Assembly: GCF_044762665.1 (NCBI RefSeq)
Contig: NZ_JBIWES010000003.1
Span: forward strand, 186,001 to 250,000
DNA: 64,000 nucleotides
Origin: Peribacillus frigoritolerans_B
Lineage (GTDB): Bacteria; Bacillota; Bacilli; Bacillales; DSM-1321
Direction of reading: 5' to 3'
A program made the translations under genes and the position numbers. Positions 9,113 through 17,968 of the stretch are shown one piece after another. Within the stretch, counting starts at the first letter, position 1; every line of letters begins with the position of its first letter. The notes beneath the pieces are model-generated. The model saw only the letters and a program-made list of their open reading frames with translations. It was not told where the DNA came from and did not search any database.

Positions 9113-9245
9113 TTTGATTTCCACTCCAGACATTCGCTTTCCGAGGGCGGTCCGGAATCCTCCTCGGCGCCCTTTGCGCCTGTGGGGTCTCCCTTGGACT
9201 TCGCTTTTCCTACAGGAGTCGTACCTTCCATTTCAATCAACTGGA
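9113..9245 (-). repeat. Dispersed palindromic repeat, type B, reverse orientation
   Basis: A GC-rich element running from TTTGATTTCC to GGAAATCAA-type complementary ends, matching the reverse complement of the B copies at 20.7-21.5 kb. It shares the GCCTCCTCGGCGC, GGGGTCTCCCTTGG and CAGGAGTC cores. It lies just after the UbiB stop codon. Confidence 0.85.
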
Positions 9246-9367
9246 ATGGTATTTAAAGGATTTGCAGGCTGGTCTCATCCCGAATTGATTAAGAATAGTT
9301 TATGCTTGCGGCAGAAGGATTGGTGTCAGGCTCGAAAAGTGAGCGGATTTCTAAAACAGGTTTTATG

Positions 9368-9400
9368 AAGGGAGCCCCCTTTAGTAAGGGGTTCCCTTTT
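9368..9400. terminator. Rho-independent terminator
   Basis: The stem AAGGGA-GCCCC / GGGG-TTCCCTT has a short loop and a TTTT tail. It can end the phasin-UbiB operon, and its A-rich left side suits the convergent catalase-like gene as well. Confidence 0.8.
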
Positions 9401-9411
9401 CTTGATTTCAT

Positions 9412-10344
9412 TCATTGGTTATTTATCCGACGTTCATATGAAACGGCATAAGCACTATGGCGAAAATGCAAGATCTGGTCTTCCGAGCACTCGATTCCTT
9501 TTGGAATATTGGTTGGATCAAACAATAAAGCATCTTTACACACTTCCGATTTTTTGGAGATCATTAAATGCCCTATCGTGATTACCTGTTTAGCTTCCGA
9601 CCAAGCTGTAGTCGGATCGTCAGTCGGGTCATTTTCCCCTCCTATTTGGATGTTCAATTTAAAGCCTACCGGACCTTCTTTAAGCCTCTTTTCCATTTCT
9701 TCATCCAGATACTCCGGCGAATGCTCGGCCACCTCCCCTTGTTCTAACATACTAAGGCCGGCATCAGGCACCCACTCATACTTGATGGGCTGCCGCCTTC
9801 CTTGCTTGTTAATGAAATAGAATGCGTGAATGGAGTAATATTGGCACGTTGAAAAACTGGCTGGAGAACGCATTTCTTTAAGCATTTGCAAGCTCGCCAT
9901 GCTTTCAGGGTATTTCAACAGGATTTTTGCAAGATCTTTCAGATTGGGGAAACCTTCCTTTGCAGATTTGAAAAAGCCAGCAATATCAACAAACGCTTGT
10001 GGTGTTTTTGCAAAGAATAACGGAATGGTCACAGTAATAAGATCTGACACCTTTCCATTCGGCAAATGAAACTTGACTGCCATGCCCTTTACAGGGGAAA
10101 TGGCATCAGGATGGCTTGGAATCGGCGAGCTATTTGAAAACCGAATGATCACCGGCACGGCTTCATCCTGAAGATGCGAAGCCACCGTTAATGGGGAAGC
10201 TTTTCCGTTTGGGGTAAAAACCCCCTCATAAACATATCCCCTTGCATGCACACGCCGATAACCAGGATGTGTTCCTGCTACATTTTCTATCACATTTACT
10301 GCTTCCCTGGCCAGTTCAGGTTTAAAGTCGTCAGTTCCCTCCAT
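9412..10344 (-). CDS. Catalase-like heme protein (SrpA-type small catalase)
   Basis: A 310-residue protein with a shortened catalase fold, as in SrpA-type 'catalase family peroxidases'. Recognisable parts are the N-terminal GYRRVHARGYVYEG with the distal histidine, IIRFSNSSP, the VKGMAVKF strand, and near the C-terminus the HFRHSAYAVSYERR helix carrying the proximal tyrosine candidate. Full catalases are about 480 residues or more and carry NADPH-binding regions that are absent here. The expected activity is peroxide-dependent oxidation with weak catalase activity; the substrate is unknown. GGTGAGG precedes the ATG. It is a single gene between two terminators. Confidence 0.8.
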   Translation of the reverse strand: MEGTDDFKPELAREAVNVIENVAGTHPGYRRVHARGYVYEGVFTPNGKASPLTVASHLQDEAVPVIIRFSNSSPIPSHPDAISPVKGMAVKFHLPNGKVSDLITVTIPLFFAKTPQAFVDIAGFFKSAKEGFPNLKDLAKILLKYPESMASLQMLKEMRSPASFSTCQYYSIHAFYFINKQGRRQPIKYEWVPDAGLSMLEQGEVAEHSPEYLDEEMEKRLKEGPVGFKLNIQIGGENDPTDDPTTAWSEAKQVITIGHLMISKKSEVCKDALLFDPTNIPKGIECSEDQILHFRHSAYAVSYERRINNQ

Positions 10345-10442
10345 GATACCTCACCCTACCCTTTCAGATTATAATCCATTATTACATGTACCCCTTTTAC
10401 CATTGGCTTATTCTTTCTTGAATCACCGAAAGCATTGATTGC

Positions 10443-10467
10443 AAAAAAACACCTGGAAATATCCAGG
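10443..10467 (-). terminator. Rho-independent terminator for the Lrp gene
   Basis: Reading on the minus strand, CCTGGA-TATT-TCCAGG is followed by GTG and seven T residues. It lies about 110 bp past the Lrp stop codon. Confidence 0.7.
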
Positions 10468-10579
10468 CGCTGTAACCATATGTTATACCTTATGGACACG
10501 CGATTTTATCCATTAATTCAAGAGCGGTTCAAAATGTTCGGCATATACAGGGACTCTTTTTCTTCCATTATAAAAATAC

Positions 10580-11008
10580 TCATTCCTGTTCCCGCTCCAC
10601 CTGTGAAAGGATCACATGGGTAACGGTTGCCGCAAAAGGGATGGTCCGATTGATGAATTCCTCCACTTCTTCAAGGCTCTGAGTGTGGATTTTCAGCATA
10701 AAGCAAGCCTGCCCGGCAATTCGATAACAAAAATCAACATTCGGCACCTTGGAGATATACTTTTTGAATTTCTCATAGTCCCCATTTTTTATCGTTGCTT
10801 CCACGATACACTCAATTGGAAAACCGATCTTTTTATGATCAATCTCGGCAACATACCCTTTAATGATCCCGAACGATTCCATTTGCCGTACCCGTTCGGC
10901 GACGGTAGGGGCCGAGAGGTTTACTTTCTTTGCCAATTCCCTCATGGAGATTCGGCTATTCAACGTTAATTCGGCAAGGATGCTCTGGTCTTTCTCATCT
11001 ATTTTCAT
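10580..11008 (-). CDS. Lrp/AsnC family transcriptional regulator
   Basis: A 142-residue feast/famine regulator. The N-terminal winged helix-turn-helix covers residues about 3-50 (DEKDQSILAELTLNSRISM... LSAPTVAERVRQMESFGII), and the C-terminal RAM ligand-binding domain covers about 65-140 (VPNVDFCYRIAGQACFMLK). Length and the double-domain order are typical of LrpC-like proteins. I take the ATG preceded by GAAGGGG rather than the upstream ATG, which lacks a site. Such proteins sense amino acids and often control adjacent transport or catabolic genes. Here a second Lrp, an aminotransferase and an amino-acid permease follow within 4 kb, which supports that role. Confidence 0.93.
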   Translation of the reverse strand: MKIDEKDQSILAELTLNSRISMRELAKKVNLSAPTVAERVRQMESFGIIKGYVAEIDHKKIGFPIECIVEATIKNGDYEKFKKYISKVPNVDFCYRIAGQACFMLKIHTQSLEEVEEFINRTIPFAATVTHVILSQVEREQE

Positions 11009-11126
11009 TTTTAAATTATTCCCCTTCTTCTCTTTACATTCATTCATTATTCAACCGTATTACTTTACAAACGGAATTAAAATACCTGGATTTTTATATT
11101 AGGATTATCTCAAAGGAGAGGTGTTC

Positions 11127-11522
11127 ATGACAAGAATAAAAAAATCATCACAGGGATCCAGTCCATTTCAAAGATTATTTCATTCTGAAGAGATTTCGAA
11201 TAAATGGTCGGATCTCTCAGATTGCATATCTGCAGATGGGAAGCTTTCGAAGAAATTAAAGGAAAACGTCAGAAGGGTGCTTGCATACGGTAATGGCTGC
11301 TCATACTGTCAGGCAAAAGGGACTCCACTAAAGCCGGACGATATGAAAGAAAGCTATGCAATCGCATTTGCAAAAGTATTTCTCTTGCAACGTGAAAAAA
11401 CGGAGGAAAAGTTTTTCCAAGTATTGAAGGAAGTGTTCAATGATGAAGAGATTTCTGAACTATTGGCATTCATTTGTTTTACAACCGCCCAGCAATATTT
11501 CGGGGCACTGATGGATTTATAA
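11127..11522 (+). CDS. AhpD-like / carboxymuconolactone decarboxylase-fold protein
   Basis: A 131-residue all-helical protein. The segment VRRVLAYGNGCSYCQAKG around residues 50-68 has the CxxC motif of AhpD-like proteins, which use it as a redox pair. The histidine three residues after the second cysteine, usual in AhpD, is replaced (CSYCQAKG), so peroxidase-partner activity is doubtful. The second half (YAIAFAKVFLLQREKTEEKFF, then EEISELLAFICFTTA) fits the family's helices. AAGGAGAG lies six bases before the chosen ATG; the GTG at 11121 would leave no spacing. It is transcribed away from the Lrp gene, with which it shares an intergenic region. Confidence 0.65.
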   Translation: MTRIKKSSQGSSPFQRLFHSEEISNKWSDLSDCISADGKLSKKLKENVRRVLAYGNGCSYCQAKGTPLKPDDMKESYAIAFAKVFLLQREKTEEKFFQVLKEVFNDEEISELLAFICFTTAQQYFGALMDL

Positions 11523-11528
11523 TAACAC

Positions 11529-11565
11529 CAGAAAAGGAACAGGCCCTCTGCCTCGTTCCTTTCTG
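11529..11565 (+). terminator. Rho-independent terminator
   Basis: CAGAAAAGGAAC pairs with GTTCCTTTCTG across a 14-base loop, directly after the AhpD-like gene. Confidence 0.65.
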
Positions 11566-11639
11566 TATAAAAACCTAAATTCTAACCCTCATTAGTTTGA
11601 ACGGTACCCCACCCTTGCCAGCATCAGTTGAATGACCGC

Positions 11640-12107
11640 CTAGGATTTCGCACCATGATCCTCCATTTCATTGATCCTTGGAAGAATGGAGCGGGAAGGT
11701 ACCGGGGATGTCAAAACCACAGATGTATTCAGATGTCCATAGGGTATTAATCGATCTATCAGTAATCTCATGCTGTCCATATCAGCTAAAGCCGCCTTCA
11801 AAAAATATCCAACTGTTCCTGTTACACGGTGGCACTCGATAATATCTAAATCATTTTTCACTAATTGCTCAAAATCGGAAACAGGAACCTTAAGTTCACT
11901 CACCTGAATGAATACAAGTACACCCCTTCCTATAGCCAAAGGTGAAACCCTTGCGCTGAACCCCTCAATGATCCCCTTTTCTTGCAGGCGGTACATTCGT
12001 TCAGAGATGCTAGGTCGACTGAGAGCCAATTTCTTCGATAGTTCACTAATCGTAATGCGTCCATCTTTTTGTAAAAGTTCCAGTAAACTGACATCTATTT
12101 CATCCAT
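11640..12107 (-). CDS. Lrp/AsnC family transcriptional regulator, divergent from aminotransferase gene
   Basis: A 155-residue Lrp-type regulator with an N-terminal helix-turn-helix (DVSLLELLQKDGRITISELS... SRPSISERMYRLQEKGII) and a C-terminal RAM domain (IIECHRVTGTVGYFLKAAL). AAAGGCGG precedes the ATG giving MDEIDVSL. The gene is divergent from the HisC-type aminotransferase, with about 170 bp of very AT-rich DNA between them, a layout typical of Lrp proteins that control both themselves and the neighbouring metabolic gene. A branched or aromatic amino acid as ligand is an inference from the neighbours. The second Lrp at 10.6 kb is a clear paralog but not a recent copy. Confidence 0.93.
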   Translation of the reverse strand: MDEIDVSLLELLQKDGRITISELSKKLALSRPSISERMYRLQEKGIIEGFSARVSPLAIGRGVLVFIQVSELKVPVSDFEQLVKNDLDIIECHRVTGTVGYFLKAALADMDSMRLLIDRLIPYGHLNTSVVLTSPVPSRSILPRINEMEDHGAKS

Positions 12108-12281
12108 GAAGCAACCGCCTTTCATAATGAAGGAATATAAGCATATATTTCTTTAAAATGTTTTATGGATAGCGAAAAATACATTCTTTTTTGTATGTAA
12201 ATTTAACAGTTAATATTCTATCATTAAAATAATCAAATAGAAAAAGAAAATTCAGAAATTTACTAAAGGGAGGAACCTGCA

Positions 12282-13394
12282 TTGACCTTTACGAAAATCC
12301 CGGTTCGACAAAACATCGAAAGCATTAGCCCATATGTTTCCGGCAAGCCGATTGAAGAAGTGCAACGCGAACTTGGTCTTGAAACGATCGTTAAATTGGC
12401 ATCCAATGAGAACCCATTCGGTTACTCACCTCTAGCAAAAGAAGCCATGCTTACCGAGATGGAGCAAACCTCCTTTTATCCTGAAGGTATGGCGCCTGCA
12501 TTAGCTGAAAAGCTGGCAAGGAAATTGAATATCAATAAAGATCATATCATTTTAGGCAATGGATCTGATGAAGTGATACGTTTGTTGACACGAACCTATA
12601 TCCAACAAAATGATGAAGTCATCATGGCTGATGTGACATTTCCACGGTATGAAACGAATGTAATGATTGACGGCGGCACACCTGTAAAGGTTCCTCTCAT
12701 CAATGGTGTACATGACCTTCAGGGTATGTATGAAGCCATAACAGAAAAAACAAGAATGATATTTGTCTGTAATCCCAATAATCCGACAGGAACGATCGTT
12801 CAAAAAGAAAAGTTACGCTCTTTTATCGAGAAGGTGCCGAAACATATTTTACTGATCGTTGATGAAGCATACTATGAATATGTCGATGATGCAGAGTATT
12901 TAGAAACCTTACCACTTCTCAATATGCACTCAAATCTGGTTATCTTACGCACTTTTTCAAAGATTTATGGACTGGCTGCTTTAAGGATTGGATACGGTTT
13001 AATGGATGCCTCCATCATACAAGAGCTAGTTAAAGTGAAGGAACCCTTCAATACCAATCGTTTAGCACAGGCTGCGGCATTCGCTTCCCTCGACGACCAT
13101 CCATTTGTTGAGAAGTGTGTTCGTAAGAATGGGGAAGGAAGAAGATATTTAGAAAACGAACTAAGCAAGATGGGTTTAACATTCTTCCCTTCACATGCCA
13201 ACTTCTTGATGGTCAAATTGAACCAGCCTGGCAGGGACATTTTTGAGAAGTTATTAATTCAAGGTGTCATCATCCGTTCAGGTCATTTGCTAGGCTATGA
13301 AAATACTATCCGCGTGACCATCGGCACTCCGCTTGAAAACGAGAGATTCATAGCATCCTTGCAACATATAATCAATAAAACGTCTGATGCATGA
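12282..13394 (+). CDS. hisC: HisC-type PLP aminotransferase
   Basis: A 370-residue class I/II aminotransferase of the histidinol-phosphate aminotransferase family. Motifs in order are KLASNENPFG, SFYPEG, ILGNGSDEVI, PNNPTGTI, the DEAYYEY aspartate that binds the PLP pyridine nitrogen, the Schiff-base lysine in RTFSKIYGLAALRIGY, and RVTIGTP with the substrate-carboxylate arginine. HisC relatives outside his operons often act on aromatic amino acids. With an Lrp regulator, a permease and a 2-oxoacid dehydrogenase downstream, a role in amino-acid catabolism is more likely here than histidine synthesis. It uses a TTG start behind AAAGGGAGG. A strong hairpin follows. Confidence 0.9.
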   Translation: MTFTKIPVRQNIESISPYVSGKPIEEVQRELGLETIVKLASNENPFGYSPLAKEAMLTEMEQTSFYPEGMAPALAEKLARKLNINKDHIILGNGSDEVIRLLTRTYIQQNDEVIMADVTFPRYETNVMIDGGTPVKVPLINGVHDLQGMYEAITEKTRMIFVCNPNNPTGTIVQKEKLRSFIEKVPKHILLIVDEAYYEYVDDAEYLETLPLLNMHSNLVILRTFSKIYGLAALRIGYGLMDASIIQELVKVKEPFNTNRLAQAAAFASLDDHPFVEKCVRKNGEGRRYLENELSKMGLTFFPSHANFLMVKLNQPGRDIFEKLLIQGVIIRSGHLLGYENTIRVTIGTPLENERFIASLQHIINKTSDA

Positions 13395-13435
13395 CCAACC
13401 GAAATGAAGTTGCACAATATCAGTGATTATTAATG

Positions 13436-13475
13436 AAAGATACGACATGGACACCTTTGCCCATGTCGTATCTTT
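13436..13475. terminator. Strong bidirectional terminator
   Basis: A 15-bp perfect stem (AAAGATACGACATGG and complement) with a 10-base loop lies between the convergent aminotransferase and permease genes, with A-rich and T-rich flanks. Confidence 0.9.
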
Positions 13476-13484
13476 TACGTGGAT

Positions 13485-14864
13485 TTATTTAGCGATATTC
13501 TTTTCTATTATAGGTGTTTCCTGTTTGTCCACACTTTTAAATTTAAAAATCGAAATCGAGATTAAGGCAGCCAACACAATCAGGCAAGCAATGATACTGA
13601 TCCGATTCTGTTCACTGAACACGAACGTGACACAAATGATACTTAAGGTGATTACGGTAAACAAGGTTACATATGGAAATCCCCACAATTTAAAACTCGG
13701 GGCTTTGGGATATGAATTACGAAGTTTTAGCTGCGCTAAACAGATGCTGATCCATACAAGTGATACTACAAAACCCGGAAACGCCATTAATAGAGCAAAT
13801 GCCTTGTCCTGTGCAATGAAAGTAATCATGGAGCCGACGACCAATACAACTGCACTTAATATCAAACTGTACATGGGAACGCCATTTTTTGATACATAAG
13901 AGAACGACTTGGGAGCTTCCCCTTCTGCAGCTAAAGAATGCAGCATTCGGGTACACCCATATATTCCAGAGTTAGCGGCTGATAAGACGGCCGTAATCAA
14001 AATGAAATTCATGATATGTGCAGATCCCTGAAAACCTGACATTGACAAAACTTGTACAAACGGACTTGCCTGGTCGCTAATTTCGTTCCACGGAATCAAA
14101 CCGCAGATTACAAGGATCGGTAAGGTGAAGAATAATACGACTCTCCAAATATAGTTTTTAATGACCTTAGGTAAAATGCGTTCTGCATCCTTTGCTTCCG
14201 TTACCGTCACCCCTATTAACTCGGAACCGCCATAGGAGAACATGACGATCAGTAAGGCCGAAAAGATGGACATCCACCCATTTGGGAAAAATCCTCCATG
14301 CCCTGTGAAGTTTTGCAGATAATTAGATCCGCCGCTTGGGATGACACCAAATAAAATACAGGCTCCCAATATGATGAATAAGATGATCATTGTAATTTTA
14401 ATGCCAGCAAACCAAAATTCGAATTCACCATAATTTTTGACATTCATCATGTTAATTCCAATGATGAAAGCTGCACACCCTAAACTTAATATCCATAGCG
14501 GGATTGCCGGGAGCCAATACTGCAAGAAGCTTCCTGCCACCACTACCTCAATGACACAAACGGACAGCCACATGAAACAATACATCCAGCCTACGATGAA
14601 GGAGAAGCGCTTACCGAACGCTTTCTGAACGAAGCCTTTCATATTCGTATTTGGATAGACGATTGCCATCTCCGCTATAGCACCCATGACTACAAGCAGT
14701 AATAATCCTGCAAAAATATAAGTGAATATGACTCCTGGCCCTGCTAACGATATGGTTTCGGCACTTCCTTTAAAAATCCCAGTACCTATTGCCCCTCCCA
14801 TTGCCATCATACTAATATGCCGCGGCAATAATTTCTTTTGCAATGATCCACCATTTGACTCCAT
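13485..14864 (-). CDS. Amino-acid permease (APC family)
   Basis: A 459-residue, 12-helix APC-family permease. The first helix carries the family signature (RHISMMAMGGAIGTGIFKGS), followed by ETISLAGPG and the EMAIVYP motif. A conserved FSYGGSELIGVT lies in helix 6 and LPILVICGLIPWN near helix 7. This is the amino acid:proton symporter type related to AnsP/RocE/YbgF-like transporters; the substrate cannot be read from sequence. AAGGAGG lies eight bases before the ATG giving MESNGG, so the six-codon longer frame was rejected. It faces the aminotransferase gene and lies upstream of the dehydrogenase operon's end on the same strand, which suggests uptake of the amino acid catabolised here. Confidence 0.9.
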   Translation of the reverse strand: MESNGGSLQKKLLPRHISMMAMGGAIGTGIFKGSAETISLAGPGVIFTYIFAGLLLLVVMGAIAEMAIVYPNTNMKGFVQKAFGKRFSFIVGWMYCFMWLSVCVIEVVVAGSFLQYWLPAIPLWILSLGCAAFIIGINMMNVKNYGEFEFWFAGIKITMIILFIILGACILFGVIPSGGSNYLQNFTGHGGFFPNGWMSIFSALLIVMFSYGGSELIGVTVTEAKDAERILPKVIKNYIWRVVLFFTLPILVICGLIPWNEISDQASPFVQVLSMSGFQGSAHIMNFILITAVLSAANSGIYGCTRMLHSLAAEGEAPKSFSYVSKNGVPMYSLILSAVVLVVGSMITFIAQDKAFALLMAFPGFVVSLVWISICLAQLKLRNSYPKAPSFKLWGFPYVTLFTVITLSIICVTFVFSEQNRISIIACLIVLAALISISIFKFKSVDKQETPIIEKNIAK

Positions 14865-15229
14865 TTCATTTGCCTCCTTCATTCCATAATTTCCTCGTAT
14901 AAATTAAACCCATTTCAATCGTTGAATGGCGAATAGATTTGTTATCTCATCAACCGTTATGGTTTAGGAGTTGAAGGATCCAAAGCTTTATTGAAAACTC
15001 TATACTTCCCCAAAGTAAAAATGATATCAATATGTCGATGGTTTTACAAGAGGGAATCATTGCTGGCCAATACGCCCCTGTTTGGTCAAACGCCGGGACA
15101 GATTTTCGAAATGGAGTGAATTTACTGATAGCCTTGCCTTTCGGGTACCAATTCCAGGTTTTTGACTCCATTAAGATATAACATTCTAATCGGGGACTAC
15201 ATTGGTAATCCCCATGACTTTACCTTTTC
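14865..15229. other. Intergenic region, no convincing gene
   Basis: It contains the permease promoter region. A 73-codon minus-strand frame (14950-15171) has no ribosome-binding site and its tail is unlike a protein. A hairpin at about 15192-15213 (GGGGATT / AGTCCCC on the minus strand) lies just past the dehydrogenase operon and may end its transcript. Confidence 0.5.
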
Positions 15230-16654
15230 CTATTTATTTACGATGTGAATTGCATGTCCCAAAACTGCCTCAGCCGCTTCCAACCACCCCTCGGTCAAAG
15301 TGGGATGAGGATGCATGCTGAGGGCTATATCCTCGACCCGAGCCGCCAGCTCAAGGGCAAGGACCCCTTCACCTATAAGGTTGGAAGCATCAGCACCTAC
15401 CATATGCATTCCGAGCAATATATGGCTATTGGCATCCACGATAACTTCTGCAAATCCCTCCGTTTCATTCGTTGCAAGCGCCCTTCCGTTGGCACTGAAC
15501 GGAAATTTGCCAACCTTGACGCTGTATCCCCGTTGTTCAGCTTCTTCACGGCTTAAACCAACACCAGCTATTTGTGGTTCCGAGAAGATTACATAGGGAA
15601 CATAAGGCGAGTCAACAGCACTTGGCAGCCCCGCTATCACTTCAGCTGCCACGATTCCCTGTTTGGACGCTCGATGGGCAAGAGCCGGACCTGGCGTAGT
15701 GTCACCGATGGCAAAAATGTGCGGCACATTTGTACGGCATTCCATATCCACTGCTATATGGCCTTTCTCGCCAACCGTAACTCCAGCCCGATTCAGGCCA
15801 ATTTCTTCAGTGTTAGGGATCCTGCCAATTGTAACCAGGGTCTTTTCGCTCACGACCGCTTCCGTCCCTTGTTCTTCCGAGGACACAAGAAGATGCACTT
15901 GACCATCCACTACACTCGCTTTTTCTACCCGCGAGGATGTTTTGATATTGATCCCAAGCTTCTTGATATTCCGGGTGACCTCCTTTACCAGGTTTTCAGC
16001 AACTTGGGGAAGAATGCGATTGTCCATCTCAATGATGGTCACTTTAGTACCTAGCTTTGCAAATGCCATACCCAGCTCGATTCCGATATATCCTCCGCCG
16101 ATGATCGACAAGCTTGAAGGAACTTCTTTCAGCTGCAAAGATGTTGTTGAATCCAATATATATTCTCCATCGACTTTAATGAAGGATGGAATGAAAGGTC
16201 TGGACCCCGTCGCAATAATTGCCTGTTCAAACTTGTAAGTTTCAAAATCGCCATCGGTTTCAACTCCAATGCGGTCATCAGATAAAAAGGTTGCTTGGCC
16301 TTTAACCACCGTCACTCCGTTTTCCTTACACAAATGGGCAATACCTTGCCCCAACTGGGATGTGATGCCCGCTTTCCAAGCCTGCCAAACTCCCAAGTCC
16401 ATAGTGGTTCTTTCCTGAGGCAGCCGGATTCCCATTTTCCCTAAATCGTTAAGCCCATGGTATTGATCAGCTGCGTGAATCAATGCTTTTGAAGGTATAC
16501 AGCCCCGATTAAGGCAAACCCCGCCCAGCTTATCCTTCTCAACCAGCACGACCGATTTTCCTAACTGGCCGAGACGAATAGCCGCAGCATATCCTCCCGG
16601 ACCTCCTCCAATAATGATAACCTCCGTCTCAACAGCAACTTCCCCTACTACCAT
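15230..16654 (-). CDS. Dihydrolipoamide dehydrogenase (E3) of a 2-oxoacid dehydrogenase complex
   Basis: A 474-residue flavoprotein that reoxidises the lipoyl groups of E2 and passes electrons to NAD. It has FAD-binding GGGPGGYAAA at residues about 16-25, the redox disulfide GGVCLNRGCIPS, the NAD-binding SIIGGGYIGIE, the ATG-type FAD stretch IIATGSRP, the second FAD motif IFAIGDTTPGPALAHRA, and the C-terminal HPHPTLTEG carrying the catalytic His-Glu pair. The ATG follows the E2 stop codon with no gap (TAA-ATG), so translation is coupled. It is the last gene of a four-gene operon. Symbols lpdV, pdhD or acoL cannot be separated from sequence alone. Confidence 0.96.
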   Translation of the reverse strand: MVVGEVAVETEVIIIGGGPGGYAAAIRLGQLGKSVVLVEKDKLGGVCLNRGCIPSKALIHAADQYHGLNDLGKMGIRLPQERTTMDLGVWQAWKAGITSQLGQGIAHLCKENGVTVVKGQATFLSDDRIGVETDGDFETYKFEQAIIATGSRPFIPSFIKVDGEYILDSTTSLQLKEVPSSLSIIGGGYIGIELGMAFAKLGTKVTIIEMDNRILPQVAENLVKEVTRNIKKLGINIKTSSRVEKASVVDGQVHLLVSSEEQGTEAVVSEKTLVTIGRIPNTEEIGLNRAGVTVGEKGHIAVDMECRTNVPHIFAIGDTTPGPALAHRASKQGIVAAEVIAGLPSAVDSPYVPYVIFSEPQIAGVGLSREEAEQRGYSVKVGKFPFSANGRALATNETEGFAEVIVDANSHILLGMHMVGADASNLIGEGVLALELAARVEDIALSMHPHPTLTEGWLEAAEAVLGHAIHIVNK

Positions 16655-17935
16655 TTATCTCATCTCCACAACTAAACGAATTGGATTTTCCAGCAATTCC
16701 TTGATTTTATTGGTAAAGTGCACCGCTGTTACCCCATCAATCAAACGATGATCGAAAGAAAGCGACATATTCATCATTAAACGGATAACACCTTCCAAAT
16801 CGCGAACGACCATACGATGTTCCATTTTATGCAAAGCTAATATGGCCGCTTCCGGATAGTTAATGATCGGGGTCGCGTGCATCCCTCCGATCGGCCCTAC
16901 ATTGCTGATGGTAAATGTACTGCCTGTGATTTGATCTATGCTCAACTTCCCTTCACGGGCTTTGGCTGCCAATTGCCTGATTTCATCAGCAAGTTGGAAA
17001 ATGGTTTTTTGATCTGCATGTTTTATGACCGGAACAATGAGACCTTCTGTTGTATTCGTCGCAATCCCAATATGATAATAATTCTTCAGGATGATTTCAT
17101 TGGTTCTTTCATCAAGTGAAGCGTTTAATGTTTTGAACTCCTTTAAGGCGATGACAATGGCTTTAATGAAAAATGGCAAAAAGGTCAATTTTATATCCTT
17201 ATCATCGGAGTACTCCTTCAATTGATTTTTAAATTCCTTTAATCGGTCCATTTCCAATTCATCTACATGGGTTACATGAGGAATGGTCGAAACGGACTTT
17301 ACCATATGTTCAGCGATTTTTTTACGAATGCCTTTAAGCGGTATCCGCTCTTCCCGCTCATTTTCCAAACCTTTTGCAAGTACGGCATCCTTCATCGGGG
17401 CCATCTCTTGAACAGTTTTGTCATCATGCTGTTTGGCATTTTCCCGTGTAAACGAATTATTTTCTTGAAACTGCTTCAAGTCACTTTCGGTAATTCGCCC
17501 AGCTGGACCGGAGCCTTTAACCTTCTCGATATCAATCTTCATTTCCCTGGCAATTTGACGCACGAATGGGGTTGCCAACGCACGCACTGCCTGATGATGC
17601 TGTTTAGTCGTAATATGCTCCGGATTTACTTTTACATCACCGGATTGCCCGACTTGGTTTTCTTCTTCCCTAATGCCTGTATCCGGAACTGACACATCGT
17701 TCTCTTCCTGAATCGTGAATATAGTGGTTCCCACTTCCACAATATCCCCTTCGGAAAAAAATATTTTCTTAACTACTCCCGCTGCCGGAGCTGTCAATTC
17801 CGCATTGACTTTATCCGTTTGCACCTCAACAATGGGTTGGTCTTGTTTTACAGCATCCCCTTCTTTGATGAGCCATTGGATAATTTCCCCTTCATGCATC
17901 CCTTCCCCTACATCAGGAAGTTTAAATTCCATCAT
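16655..17935 (-). CDS. Dihydrolipoyl acyltransferase (E2) of a 2-oxoacid dehydrogenase complex
   Basis: A 426-residue lipoyl acyltransferase with one N-terminal lipoyl domain (residues about 2-77; the lipoylated lysine is in VQTDKVNAEL), a linker, a peripheral-subunit-binding domain (about 120-155; TPFVRQIAREMKIDIEKVKG), a second linker and the catalytic domain (about 195-426), with the active-site DHRLIDG near residue 398. The TPxVRxxAxE pattern and the size agree with branched-chain or acetoin-type E2 rather than the two-lipoyl pyruvate E2 forms. AAGGAGG lies before the ATG. It is preceded by E1 beta at 33 bp and followed directly by E3. Confidence 0.95.
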   Translation of the reverse strand: MMEFKLPDVGEGMHEGEIIQWLIKEGDAVKQDQPIVEVQTDKVNAELTAPAAGVVKKIFFSEGDIVEVGTTIFTIQEENDVSVPDTGIREEENQVGQSGDVKVNPEHITTKQHHQAVRALATPFVRQIAREMKIDIEKVKGSGPAGRITESDLKQFQENNSFTRENAKQHDDKTVQEMAPMKDAVLAKGLENEREERIPLKGIRKKIAEHMVKSVSTIPHVTHVDELEMDRLKEFKNQLKEYSDDKDIKLTFLPFFIKAIVIALKEFKTLNASLDERTNEIILKNYYHIGIATNTTEGLIVPVIKHADQKTIFQLADEIRQLAAKAREGKLSIDQITGSTFTISNVGPIGGMHATPIINYPEAAILALHKMEHRMVVRDLEGVIRLMMNMSLSFDHRLIDGVTAVHFTNKIKELLENPIRLVVEMR

Positions 17936-17968
17936 GCGCCATCCTCCTTCTCCTTCTCCCTTAATGAA

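Noticed and set aside
10435..10623. 62-codon plus-strand ORF
   Set aside because: Overlaps the Lrp terminator and the Lrp 3' end, with no ribosome-binding site.
14950..15171. 73-codon minus-strand ORF
   Set aside because: No ribosome-binding site and unlikely residue composition; likely chance.
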